DNA from: Physcia stellaris
Lineage: Eukaryota > Ascomycota > Lecanoromycetes > Caliciales > Physciaceae
NCBI GenBank assembly: GCA_018902385.1
Contig: JABSSW010000026.1
Coordinates: 372,001-436,000 of the forward strand
Direction of reading: 5' to 3'
Length of the DNA stretch: 64,000 nt
The position numbers and the translations under genes were made by a program. Below are positions 21,966 through 32,995 of this stretch, piece by piece; position 1 is the stretch's first letter; each line of letters opens with the position of its first letter. The notes under the pieces are model-generated. The model ran no database searches, was not told where the DNA came from, and was given only the letters and a program-made list of their open reading frames with translations.

Positions 21966-24859
21966 GTTACAAAACAAATTACGTTTTGCAATTGTTTTTT
22001 ATTCACATTTTATCTATTCAATCGTACGAATTCGATCGACTTCGACTGACAATATGAACTTGTTGAGTTTATCGTTGATCGAATTGTAAAATGATTGAAA
22101 TTGATTCTTTTCGAAATCATTCGAATTTCGATAATCGAATTGCTTGACGAAATGCGAATCGCACTTTCGAAAATTTTGAATTTTTATTTCTTACATACGT
22201 TTTCTTTAAGCATCGAAATTTCTTGAAATCAACATGTTAACAGAAACTTTGACGTATTCTGCTTGCTTTGATTTTGCATTGACTTGAAAAATCATTATGA
22301 TCGTGATTTTCGCATCTCGAAATATTTTTGTTCGAATTCGATAGTCAATCTGCGTTAAAAATCTGAAAAACATTTTTTTGAATGATTCAAAAAAGCATAA
22401 TCTGATGAATCAATTGTTTGTTGTTTTATGATCGAATGCTTGATTTCGTATCATTCACAATTTTCGATATGATGATTGACAACTGATTTGTTGACAAAAA
22501 ATTTTGAATTCGAACATCTTTTCATTTTTTCATTTTTTTATTTCGAATATTAACATCGATATCATGAAAAATGTGTAACGCGATAAACGTTCATTAATCG
22601 CGATCGCATTGATATTCAAATTTTCGAAATTTTTTTTATTTCATTTCACATTTTTTATTCAACGATTCATCGTTCGATCAGATCGAACAACAATTTCTGA
22701 AAATGTTTTTGACACAATTCAGTTTTTCATGCGTCGTAAATTCTAGACAATAAATAGCACACAAAATTTTTGAAAACGAAAATGTGTTAACATGCAATAA
22801 ATATTTCAATTCATTTTTTTCGTGATTTTCGATGATTTGTTTTTTTATTGACATCAAATTTTTTGAATTTTCGTTGTGAAATTGTCGCAAAATTTTTCGA
22901 AAATGCTTGACAAACGATGCAAATTTTCAAATCGCGTTTTCATAGTTTTTTCATTTCACGAAATAGTAAAAATCGAATTCGTTGTAAAATTTGTTTGAAA
23001 TTTCATTTGTTTTGAAAATTTTGCTGTTTTTGATGATTTCGATTTCATAAAACTTTTTCGTGATTTTCATTTTCATGTTTTCGTCGAATTCAATATTTTC
23101 AACTTGATAAAAAAATTCAGAAAAATGTGACGTATGCGCGCTTTTTTTTTTTTTTTAAAATTAAATTTCTTCAAAAAAACGTGAAAAACGTCGTGAATGC
23201 GTCAACGTTTGAATAAATTTAAACGATAAACTTGATTTTTATAATTTTTAAAATTTGAAATGATTCAAAAATTTCCATTTCAACTTTTTGTTACGTTTAG
23301 TTTTGATGTTTTTATCGTTCAAATTCACGTAATTTTCGACGTTATGTGATATTGATTTTGTGCGTTCGTTTTTGTACATTGTTTGTTGTTGTTGTGTCAC
23401 GAATAAATTGTTTTTCAATATTCGAAATAATTCAATTAAATGTTCAGCGTGTTTCTTGACTGAGTCGTTGCAAATTGTTGAATAATTTTTGTTTGATTTT
23501 TCAAAAATTTAAAAAACATTTTGTTTTTTTCGAAAAATTCGTTTGTTTCAATGTATGTTTTCTGAATCGATTGAACAAACGAAAATAATGATTTTCAATT
23601 TTTTCAATAGTTTTAATGATTTTTTTCAATGTTTTTTTGAAATTAAATTCGACGATGCGACGAATCATGTCGTCGTTCAATTTATCGATCGATCGTTTAA
23701 CAATAAATGATTTCAATTTCGAAAATACATTTTTTTTAATTCATTTCGTTTTCGCGAAATATTTTTGCAATCGTTTTTTGTTTTGTTTTAAATTGTGAAA
23801 AACATTCATAATTTTATTTTGTTTATTTTTCGATGTTTGTAAAAAAAATCTCTCGCGCAACAATATAATCAATATGTTAAACGAATCGCGATTGATAATA
23901 TTCATTTTTTCGTACACAAATTTTCAAATTTTCGATTTTTTTATTAAATTCGAAATGAGCAAAAGCGTTTTGTATTCATTTTTTTCATTTTCGATTATGA
24001 TTTTTTGTGATTTTCTATATTTGAAATTGATGAATTTGAAAAAAAATTTCAAATTTTTTTTCGATACATTCGAAAAAAATGAAATTTTAATGTTCGACAT
24101 TTTTGTGATTGATAATTTTTGTGCTATTATTTTCACAAATGAATCATTTTTTTTCGATTTGATGAAAAGTTGAATTGATTCAAATGTTGAATTTAAAAAC
24201 AAAAATGATTGTATTGATGACGAAAACGTTGATAATCGTATAATGTTTTGTTGAATCAAATTTGAAATTGAAAAATTGTTTTTTTTAATCAAAATACATG
24301 AAAACAATTTATTTATGATTGCGATTGATGATTTTTTTCGACTAAAAAAAATTATTGAATTCAAAGATTTCAATTTTGTCGTGATGTATTTTTTTTGTTG
24401 TTTAAATGTCGTCGATAATTTTAAAACAATCGAATTTGTTTTAACACGTGTGCGTGATTCACGTTTAAAAAAAAATGACGTTTTATCGATTGAAATCAAC
24501 GTTTTCGTGTTGTTTTTCAATAAATGTTTAATTTTTCGTCGTTTACGAACAAAAACGAATTTTCGATTTGTTTTTTATATCGTGAATTTTTTAAACGATT
24601 TAGAATGTTTCATCGTATTTGATTCATTCATTGAAATTGACATGTAAATACGATTGATATTTGTAAAATTGATTTTCAATAAACAAAACGTTGATCACAT
24701 CAAAACAAATGAAAAAAAATCAATCGTTTTCTATGAACGAACGAGAAAAATTGATGAAAAAAAAAATAAATGAAAAATGACGAAATGAAAATGTAAACAA
24801 AATAATGTTAATAAATGTTTGATGTTTTTTTTTTTTATATTTTTCAACAATTTCGATTG

Positions 24860-25105
24860 ACGAGTTGTCGAAAAGATTTTGACGCAACGAATTGTCGACT
24901 GTATTGATGTTGATTCAACAAATTGTCAAAAATTTAATGTAATAATTAATGTTTGATTCAACGAATTGTCGAGAAATTTTGACACAACGAATTGTCGAAA
25001 ACTGACGCAGCGAATTGTCAATCGTATTGTTCGAAAAATGATTTCGACTCAGTTAACTGTCGATCAATCTAAAAAAAATGACACAACGAATTGTCAATAA
25101 CGTTC
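24860..25105. repeat. Short repeats at right edge of AT-rich block
   Basis: About seven copies of CAACGAATTGTCGA-like words occur at 20-60 base spacing, in the same orientation. This resembles a subterminal repeat of a transposon or a decayed satellite. Confidence 0.5.
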
Positions 25106-25110
25106 TCGTA

Positions 25111-25745
25111 ATCGCTATATTTTTGTTCAGCTTTCAGAATGTGGTCAATGAGTTATTGAATTGACTAATTGGGTAGGATAATTATGTATAGAAGTAGGTG
25201 TGGAACTGCTACTAAGTATCCTAGCGGAATGTTTCCGCTACAAGGCCTGAGATGATAGATATTGTTGAAAAGTGAGAAACAGAACACGGCGAATCGATTG
25301 ACTCGAGTACCCCGATACATGGTCAACTCTCGGCCATTGACGACTCAAGAAGCGATCAAGTTGTCGAGCATCACGCATAGAACACTTTCTTCAAAAAGCC
25401 TTGGCACACTAATACTCCTGCACTGTTCCATTTCCGGCAATTGTCACCAACGAACCACCGTCTCGCCTTCATGGGGCTTCAGTTTGCGCGCCACCATGAT
25501 GTTTGTATTGGAGTCAACACGTAGATTAACTCCCTATCGTCAAGCGTAGACGTTGCCCGACGTTTACTCTCACTGAATAACAAGGATGGCTCAGGTGGCT
25601 TGAAACAGCTGGACTCTGCCGAGTGGACCTAACCTCAAGCGGCCAATCACTATGCTACGTCGCGTTCTACAGGCAAAGTGAGAACTTTGAAATCGCATTG
25701 GCCTAGGTCTTACCCTACGCACGCTTGCGTCAAATCTCCCGGACT
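25111..25745. other. Boundary region, GLE1 upstream
   Basis: Normal base composition returns. A 95-codon plus-strand ORF (25262-25549) shows no known motif. Confidence 0.4.
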
Positions 25746-27378
25746 ATGGCTACAATGTCAAGTCCCTACAAATCAGCGGTTGACAGCCCGTCGAGACAGC
25801 TTCTTTGGGAGCTGAGTCGCCTTGGTATATCTAACCAGGAGAAGTTCTACGCGCGTTTGGACCAAGAAAACCACGAACGAGAGGTGAAGCATAGAAGCGA
25901 GATCGCTGCAGCCGTCGCAAAGCATACCCAAGTTCGAGAAAGCGCAGAAAATGCAAGAAGAGAATTGGAGCTGAATTTGGAGATCGAGCGACAGAGGAGG
26001 GAAGACGAAGAGCGCAGGGAACTTCGCAAGCGGGAACAAGAGAAGGCGGAAGTAGAGCTTCTTGCGAAAAGAGCAGAGACAGAAAGACTCAAGCAGGTTC
26101 AGCTCGAGGAGCGGAAGCGAGAGCAGGCAAGCAAAGATGCAGAAACCGCTCGTCTTCAACTAGAAGAGAAGACCCGCAAAGACGGTGTTGCAAGACAGGA
26201 GGCGGAGAGAAAGAATCTTATCGCTAAACAGCAAGCGCTGGAAACACGTGAGGCGGAGAGAAAGGCGAATGAAGCTCGGATTGCTGAGGAGAGCAACCGT
26301 GTGGTTACTCCTCCAGCATCTGCTCCCGTTGAAAAGACAGCACATGCTACGCCGACAACGGGGTCAATACTCAATGCGGAACGCGAAGCAGAGCACCAGA
26401 GGTTTCTGGCAATACATAAGAACCTCAAAAAGCTACGCGCCTTCGTCATCGCAGAAAGCAAGAAGAACAGTGAGCTCAAACAGAATATAGGTGACATAAG
26501 GCGGCAAATCAGGAAGAGTGTTGGACAGTTGACTACAGGGCTAAATGCAAATAAGACCCCCGTAGGTTCATGAAGGCTCTTCAAGACTGGGCACATCGGC
26601 TGACACACATTTACAGCTCTCGAACATTCTTGAAGCCTTAAGGCGTGCCAAAGAACTACCCAGCCGTCCGGTGGATGTTTCACTCTTTCTTGCAAATCCT
26701 CCTTCCAGTGCACCTAATGGCATTGAGTTCTCCGCATTGCTAATATACCTACTCAATCTTTTCGCTAAAAATATCATCTCACAGTTCAGCTCAGAAGCGA
26801 GTATGGACGCAAAGCAGGCGGATCCCATCGGCACTATTGCTTCGCATGTCTTCGCGATGAAAGATTTCCAGTGGAACGAGACTTCCTTCGTCGATATCCT
26901 CCTGGCAAAGATGCACGTGGTATGTCCAGTTCTTTTTGGGATCTGGGGCAACGAAGCAACGAATGAAGGAAAGATAAGATTGGGCTGGGGGAGGGAAGAG
27001 AAAGGTGGACCGTTCGTCCCGGAACAAAGCCATAATGATCGAATGTCTGGCTTCGGTGCCGGTTTTGCGGCATTGTCACTCCGAAACTACGAAAAAGCCA
27101 AGTTCACGAACCCCTACCCTGCCATCAACTACTGGAAATCTTTCTCAAACATTCTAAATGTTCCACTGCCCGAGCGCACTGGTACGCATTGCATCGTGCT
27201 GAAAGCGATGATAGAGAATTTCGAGGAGCGCTTTATGACGTTCTTTGGGGATGCCGCTCTGGTGGCATTGAGATGTGCGGTAATTGACTACCCGAAGGGT
27301 GTCAAGCAGGGGATGGGGCCAAGGGCGCTCTCTGGGTTGGCTGACACGATGAGGAGGGATAAGAAGATGCGTTTATGA
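25746..27378 (+). CDS. GLE1: mRNA export factor GLE1 (nucleoporin)
   Basis: There are two exons, 25746-26561 and 26617-27378. The 55-base phase-0 intron has donor GTAGGT, branch CTGAC and acceptor TTACAG. The product is about 525 residues: a short N-terminus, a long charged coiled coil (about residues 35-165), a linker, and the GLE1 C-terminal HEAT-like domain. Family signatures include RRQIRKSVGQLT before the splice, FGIWGNE, then GWGREEKGGPFVPEQSHNDR and GFGAGFAALSLRNY. Gle1, with inositol hexakisphosphate, activates the DEAD-box ATPase Dbp5 on the cytoplasmic side of the pore to release mRNA. The first ATG after the upstream stop region is at 25746; an ATG three codons on is also possible. 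Confidence 0.9.
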
Positions 27379-27641
27379 TGAATCTGGTGTTTCGGTATGA
27401 GATGAATCGAGTCATGATAGCACGCAGTGAGATGACACTTTGAAGAAGTTTATCAACTTTCAACAATTCCACTCCATACTAAAAGCGATTTCAACGTGAC
27501 CTATGTACATACTTACTTTGGTACGTACCTTAATCGGATGTTGTTGCTAACCCTAAAATAATGTAACTTGCATGTGAAAGCGGATTCGATACATCCCTTG
27601 CCAGCTCCTCTTCCTTTCAAGATGCCTCAACCAGCAGATCA

Positions 27642-29431
27642 ATGGCCCTAGGTGCACTATGGGGCGTACTGACTGAAGTAGGGGGTCATTGGCACTCTGT
27701 GAGCTCAAAATTCCCTTCATCTGTTCATCACACCTACATTAAGGAGGAACCTCATGCTGACTGTGTCTGGTTGTGTAGAAAGCCTACGGATGGTGGAATA
27801 GAAAGCAGCCTCAAGAGGCGTTGCTTGACACACTTTCCAATGCTCAGTCTTATGGCGAATGGGGAGAAGCTGCATTCCAGCTCGATGAGCTTTTGCAAAC
27901 CGATTTATGGCGTCAAAATGGATCAAGCAAGTATTACGATTACAAGCTCATCAATGAGCGAAGGCGGGCTATAATTGAGGCCAGAGAAGACGACGATATC
28001 CTTGGTCTGGTCAATCTGCTCCGGTCCGGTCTGGTCAGGAACCTTGGTAATATCACCACACCTAGGCTATTCAACAGAGCTTATGCGGGTACAAAACTCC
28101 TCATCGAGGAGTACATTACTCAGGTTGCATTGGCGATTGAATATGTCACTACTCTTCCTCCTGCGCAGACCAGCGAACAAGGATGGACGTCGCAGGCGAA
28201 ACTCGACTTGCTGCACGATACGAGACAGGCTTTTGGCCGGTCTACGCTGGTATTGCAAGGTGGAGCGATGTTCGGGTTATGCCATCTTGGTGTTGTCAAA
28301 GCTTTACACCTGCGAGGACTATTGCCTAGGATTATCACTGGTACAGCTACTGGAGCACTGATAGCTGCCCTTGTTGGTATCCACACGGAAGACGAGCTGC
28401 TCGACTTTCTCAACGGAGATGGCATAGACCTGACGGCGTTTACAAAGACAAGCGAAGGGAGGAGATCTTCAGATGAGCAAGGATTGCTGGCAAATAGCTA
28501 TAACACTACAGCCAAGACCCTTCTCCGCCGAATCTCACGCTTCATCCGCGAAGGGTATTTCTTGGACGTTAACGTTCTAGAGGACTGCGTTCGTGCGAAT
28601 GTCGGTGACCTTACCTTCGAAGAAGCCTATGCTCGGACCAAGCGCGTCCTGAACATCACTGTCGCGACCTCTGGCCGAGGCGGTGTACCTAATCTTCTCA
28701 ATTACCTAACGGCCCCCAATGTCCTCATCTGGTCTGCTGCTTTAGCTTCCAATGCTTCCTCTTCGACGCTTTACGCCCCGGTTCAGTTGAAGTGTAAGGA
28801 CGAAACTGGCGCCATCGTTCCCTGGTCATCTGCGCAAGAGACTACGTTCGGGTCTTGGCGCACCGCCAGCTACAATGACAGGGACTCGCCCCTCTCTCGA
28901 ATCGCTGAACTGTTCAACGTCAATCATTTCGTTGTTTCCCAAGCACGTCCGTATCTTGCACCCTTCCTACGGAGTGACCTACAACACCCCAATCCCAGGC
29001 ATGCAGGGAGGCGCGGATTCACTATTCCAATGCTACGACTGGTAACCCTTGAGGTCCACCACCGGCTCTCACAGCTGGACTCTTTAGGGCTTTTGCCTGG
29101 TACTGTTCGTCGTTTACTGATTGATGAGAACGTGCCTGGCGCCAGTCTGACGCTAGTACCGGACCTCAGTCCAAGCGATTTCCTGAGATTGCTCGAGACG
29201 CCAACCAAAGAAAGTCTCGACTACTGGATTCTTGCCGGCGAGAGAAGTGTATGGCCTGCTGTCGGAGCTCTTAAAGTGAGGTGTGCTGTGGAAGTCGAGT
29301 TAGATCGAGGTTACCAGCTCGTAAGAAGACGAAAGCCGATGGAGGCCTGGGAGCCAGGAGTTGGGAACAGCATCGAGAGCAGTGTGATAAATAAGAGACG
29401 GAAAAGAGCTCTGAGTGTAGGCCAGGGCTAA
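27642..29431 (+). CDS. Patatin-like (TGL3/4/5-type) protein, catalytic residues missing
   Basis: Exon 1 is 27642-27698 and exon 2 is 27779-29431, joined in phase 0 across an intron with a CTGAC branch; the product is 569 residues. It has the DUF3336 N-terminal domain (YGEWGEAAFQLDELL, SKYYDYKLI) and a patatin domain with the glycine-rich oxyanion loop LVLQGGAMFGLCHLG. In active relatives the nucleophile lies in GxSxG; here the element is GTATGAL, with alanine (GCT) at that place. The usual Asp-Gly of the dyad (WVDGSVDNDLP-like) reads WRTASYNDRDSP. What follows (AELFNVNHFVVSQARPY) is well kept. Active relatives are lipid-droplet triacylglycerol lipases; this one is likely a pseudoenzyme or a regulator. 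A nine-codon upstream ORF (27622-27651) overlaps the start. Confidence 0.85.
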
Positions 29432-30762
29432 ACTTGCAAGTCAATCTGGGTGATCCCCTTCCGCAGTCTAAGATCAGTTTGAACTCCGCTCATCGCTCCG
29501 TTGGCCACAACATAGCGACGTCACTCGTCCTAAGCCTTGCCCAAACGTCACTTTGGGTAAACGTGTCCAAAAATCTAAACTACGTTTCTGCCTGTGGTGA
29601 TATCAGTGTGGAACCTGCGTTTTCATGGTTCCTAACGTAACTGCATTCTAAACAAGAGGTGAATCTGCAGGGTATTCTGCCCTACCGACAGCGTATCTAC
29701 GACCTATATTCCCCCGAGACGAGGGCTCGTTCTGCAGATCTAGAACCATATCCTGAAGATTCAAATCTGGATCGAAAAACTGCCTTACAGATTCAAAGAA
29801 ATGTTCGAGGTTCGCAGGAACGGACCATACAGTCCAAGGGGCGACTCAGTGGTGGCCAATGAGGCCAACACGCTCGCTTTCTGTATCCCATGGTTTGGTG
29901 TGGTGCTATCCTGCCTCCCATGCATTGCCGTCGATACACCCAGTATGATAATACGCTTACCCGTGTTTGGCACAAAGCATGTGAAGACGGCGTGAAGACG
30001 GTATGATGGTGACATAAAGGAAACATCATCTTCTGCTTCCGTCCTAAGTCGGGTAATCGTAGATCTGTCGATGTATCCTAAAAAAATAGCACCACTTACG
30101 ACCAGACCACGGGATAGGGCGTGCCAGGCTCGCTGTCGCCCACGTATGCTGCCCGTTTCTGCCAGCATTGGTTTGCCCCTGGCGTTGCGCTGGATCAACT
30201 GCAACGGGACGTCTACTTCAGAGAAATATGTCGGGAGAGAATGTCAAAGCTTTTGAGAGAGTCGCTACGATTGGGAGAGGATATCGGCTTTTACACAATT
30301 TTACAGCACAAAGCACTGGGTCAGCCCGACTTAGCACTTCCCAATCGCGCGAAATGTTGGTCTATCAGAAACCGGACGCAGATGTTGTTATACATGGTCT
30401 ATCCTATGCCTTGACACATGGCGGTACATCTACCCAGGAACAGCCCGTCAGGAAGACGATCCTAAGTAGTCACGAAAGTCGAAATGAAACAAGTCGTTCG
30501 CAGTCTTCACTCTCCGTCTTACTGTGGACGATCGATACTGCCAACGACAGAACATCCCTCTTATTCTACATTCTATCTTCAAAAAGCTACCTCACCCGTG
30601 CCTAGCCAAGACTAGAACTCTGACATGCAAACAGGAATCAGCAGGCTTCATACCGCGCCATAGCTCCCACGGCAGATGTAGACCAAAGTCAAACAAGCAA
30701 CAAATTCTACTCATACACACTCATCCTGCCAGCGACCCACCCTCGCTATCTCTTCTGATGCT
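29432..30762. other. Intergenic region with a dispersed repeat half
   Basis: ORFs of up to 145 codons on both strands show no recognisable domain. Part of the stretch (29880-30070) is a diverged copy of a sequence near 37280-37450. Confidence 0.4.
29880..30070 (+). repeat. Dispersed repeat, copy 1
   Basis: Matches 37280-37450 in inverted orientation with gaps; the best-conserved words are GGTGTGGTGCTA and CCTAAGTCGGGTAATCG. It may be the remains of an old transposon. Confidence 0.5.
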
Positions 30763-31185
30763 CTACTTGCGATATTGTTGCCTATAATTCTTGTATCGTT
30801 CAATATCCGCATCGGTGAGGCCTTGGGAGACTTTGCTGGGGCGCTGCTGGACTTGTTGTGTGCGCACGCCACCGTTGGAGCGCAATTCCAGCTCGTTGCT
30901 CAGATAATCGCACGCAACCTTCAGCTGATGGATCTCAGCGAGTAGCCCTGCCGAAGAACCTGGCGGAAACACCGAGATCGGGTCCAGTTTGACTTCCTCC
31001 CTAGCAGGTTTTGGAAGGCCATGGGCCTGCGCGTGGTCTTTGCGTTTGTTGTACTCGCGCTCCTCGCGTAGATGAGTGTGGGTCTTTCTTAAGGTTTCGA
31101 GTTCGCGGAGCTGGTCCTTGTCGGTCTGAGGCATGTGTTGGCTGTTGTGGTTGAAGGTTTCGATGGGGGTCATTGGAGGAGGCAT
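30763..31185 (-). CDS. Small coiled-coil protein of unknown function
   Basis: A single exon encodes 140 residues. It starts MPPPMTPIETFNHNSQ, then has a charged helix (residues 20-55), a short linker with the motif LDPISVFPPG, a second helix (GLLAEIHQLKVACDYLSNELE) and a basic end (DIERYKNYRQQYRK). The composition is that of an ordinary expressed gene, and a TATA-like box lies 80 bases upstream. I do not recognise the family. Confidence 0.6.
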   Translation of the reverse strand: MPPPMTPIETFNHNSQHMPQTDKDQLRELETLRKTHTHLREEREYNKRKDHAQAHGLPKPAREEVKLDPISVFPPGSSAGLLAEIHQLKVACDYLSNELELRSNGGVRTQQVQQRPSKVSQGLTDADIERYKNYRQQYRK

Positions 31186-31261
31186 TCTGATTGTTGATTC
31201 GGGGGTTTGTGCAAGAAGTATACTTGACGAAGGAACTGGTCTTCTAGACGGACTGAGGGAG

Positions 31262-31272
31262 GTATATATACG
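31262..31272 (-). promoter_or_regulatory. TATA-like element
   Basis: TATATATAC about 80 bases upstream of the ATG at 31185. Confidence 0.35.
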
Positions 31273-31421
31273 TATATTCTGCGAAAAGAGCCCTGGGCGT
31301 TACGGACCATGACCACTAGCTATGACTGCAACTCGAATGACAGAGCAGTAAGAGTCTTCCCTTGATTCACCACGAAACTGCAACCATCAATCACTATACA
31401 CACTTCATCCACCCATCCTCC

Positions 31422-32603
31422 CTACGCCTTCACCCTCCCCTGACTCCCTTTCTCTACCCCCCACCTCCTGACCGTCTTATCCATATCCCACCTCACAACC
31501 CCCAAAACAACACTAACCACCCAAGCAGCAACCGTATCCACAACCCCCCACCCATTCCGCTTGCTCGCGCCCAACATGCCCACCTTCATCGCATACCCCA
31601 ACACCCCACTCGTAGTAATCAGCTCCTCCCCCCTCTCCAACCCCTTCACGCTCGCAACCGCGACTTCATCCGGCGTCTGCCCGCCATCGGCCTCCTCCAG
31701 CTTCTTCGTGATGGTCGGCTTGATGAGATTCTCTTGCTCGTACATCGCCGTGAAGATCGTGGCAGGGAAGATGGTATGCACCATCACCGCCTCCCCCTTA
31801 CCATAGAGCTGCAGTTCCTGCGAAAGCGTGTCGGAGAGGGCGCGCAGGGCGACTTTCGAAGGCGTGTACTGCGCGTAGCCGACGAGGGGGTAGAAGGCTA
31901 CGACCGAGGATGTGAAGATCAGGTGGCGCGGCTGGTTTGCTTTTGAGGGTGGGGATGCTGAGGGAGAGAGCCAGCGCCGTAGTGTGGCGTGGGCTATGTA
32001 GGCGCTCGAGAAGTAGTTGCTGTCCATCTGCTTGCGGTGGGTGGGGAGTTCAGACTCGATGAAGAGGCCGGGGCGGCTGGTGCCGGCGCAGCACCAGACG
32101 GTGTTGGGGGGCTGGTTGTTGTTCCATGATGTGGTTTCCGAGAGAACGCGGGCGGCTTCGGAGGGGGAGGTGAGGTCGGCGCTGATGTAATGGAAGCGCT
32201 GGGTTGGGCGGAGGGCTGCTTTCTGTGCGACGATTTAGATATGGTATGAGAAAAGGAGTGAAGAGGAAAGAGGAAAGAGGAGAGGGAAAGGTGGGTATAT
32301 CTACGGAAAGAATTTCAATGGTTTCTTCGAGGTTGGGGACACCTCTCGCTACGATTACGACGTTTGCTCCTTTACTTGCGAGCAGTTTTGCTACGCTTCT
32401 GCCCATGCCTTGGGAGCCTCCAGTGATGAGAATGGTCTAAGGCTTGCGTTAGACGAAGAAGAAAATGTCTACAGAGGCCGTGATCTTACTTGGCCATCTA
32501 CAGGGAACTTATTCTTGCTTGCAAAAGCGCCCATCCTGTCGAATATCAAGATGGAAATAAAAACAACCAAGCAAACTGAGGACCAGAACAGGCCGATGGC
32601 CAT
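31422..32603 (-). CDS. TSC10: 3-ketodihydrosphingosine reductase (TSC10/KDSR)
   Basis: There are three exons, 32603-32490, 32436-32305 and 32222-31422, all joined in phase 0; the product is 348 residues. An N-terminal membrane anchor ([19 protein letters not shown]) precedes the Rossmann nucleotide loop [19 protein letters not shown] and VVIVARG. The catalytic serine (FTSSVVAF) and YTPSK (Tyr-x3-Lys) of short-chain dehydrogenases are present. A hydrophobic segment near the end ([18 protein letters not shown]) fits a second membrane contact. The enzyme reduces 3-ketosphinganine to sphinganine with NADPH at the ER, the second step of sphingolipid synthesis. It shares a divergent promoter of about 390 bases with SAS10. 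Confidence 0.92.
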
Positions 32604-32995
32604 ATGTATGGTATTCGAATCAAGAAAAGTGAAATTAGCATTCAAACACTCCGCACCGAGATTGAGACACGGTGGCGAGATACGCTCAGCCAAACAGTCT
32701 CAAACTACACTGCACGTCCGATGCTAGATGTTGCAACCGAAACCAACAAGAGACAAGCCGAAAGAATTGGATATCTTTCTCAATGGCACACAGTAAATTG
32801 AAACGTTGAGAACATTCAGGGATAAGGCGTCAGGTGTATTCACTCCGTGCCGAAAGCACGCCAAGCCCGCTTCCGCACTATTAACAGTAGGCTAAGAATC
32901 CTTATCGATAAGTATTTGTAGAACCGCGACAAATTTTGCGAGCATCCCCTCGATCCACAGAAACCATCAGCACAAGTCTTCGCCAATTAATCGCC

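Larger units (their letters stand above)
16119..24850 (-). mobile_element. Copia-like fossil on reverse strand, interrupted by a second element
   Basis: Its 3' LTR, read on the minus strand, starts at 22195 and ends at 16119, but is split by the element at 16214-21965. The two LTR parts align with the LTR at 14593. Its coding remnants run from about 22200 to 24850, ending near 22678 with a short C-terminal peptide also found near the end of the inserted element. No 5' LTR is seen, so it is partial, and it is broken. Confidence 0.6.
13536..25110. other. AT-rich block of mutated LTR retroelements
   Basis: The composition switches sharply to strongly AT-rich at 13536 (a TGTAAGAC LTR-like edge) and back near 25110. 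No host gene is visible inside. C is kept mainly before G or A and is scarce before T or C. In 23941-24180 I count CpG 7, CpA 9, CpT 2, CpC 0, TpA 11 and ApT 34. The content is several related Ty1/Copia-like fossils listed separately. It is probably heterochromatic. Confidence 0.85.

Noticed and set aside
13536-25110. Classic CpA-type RIP
   Set aside because: TpA is scarce and CpA abundant; the missing contexts are CpT and CpC.
13536-25110. ORFs of 60-200 codons in the AT-rich block as host genes
   Set aside because: They are Lys/Asn/Phe/Ile-rich low-complexity readings of retroelement remains, with no host domain.
13536-25110. Centromere
   Set aside because: The block is only 11.6 kb and its content is explained by retroelements; sequence alone cannot show a centromere.
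31422-31946. Plus-strand 194-codon ORF over TSC10
   Set aside because: The conserved Rossmann and YxxxK motifs are on the other strand.
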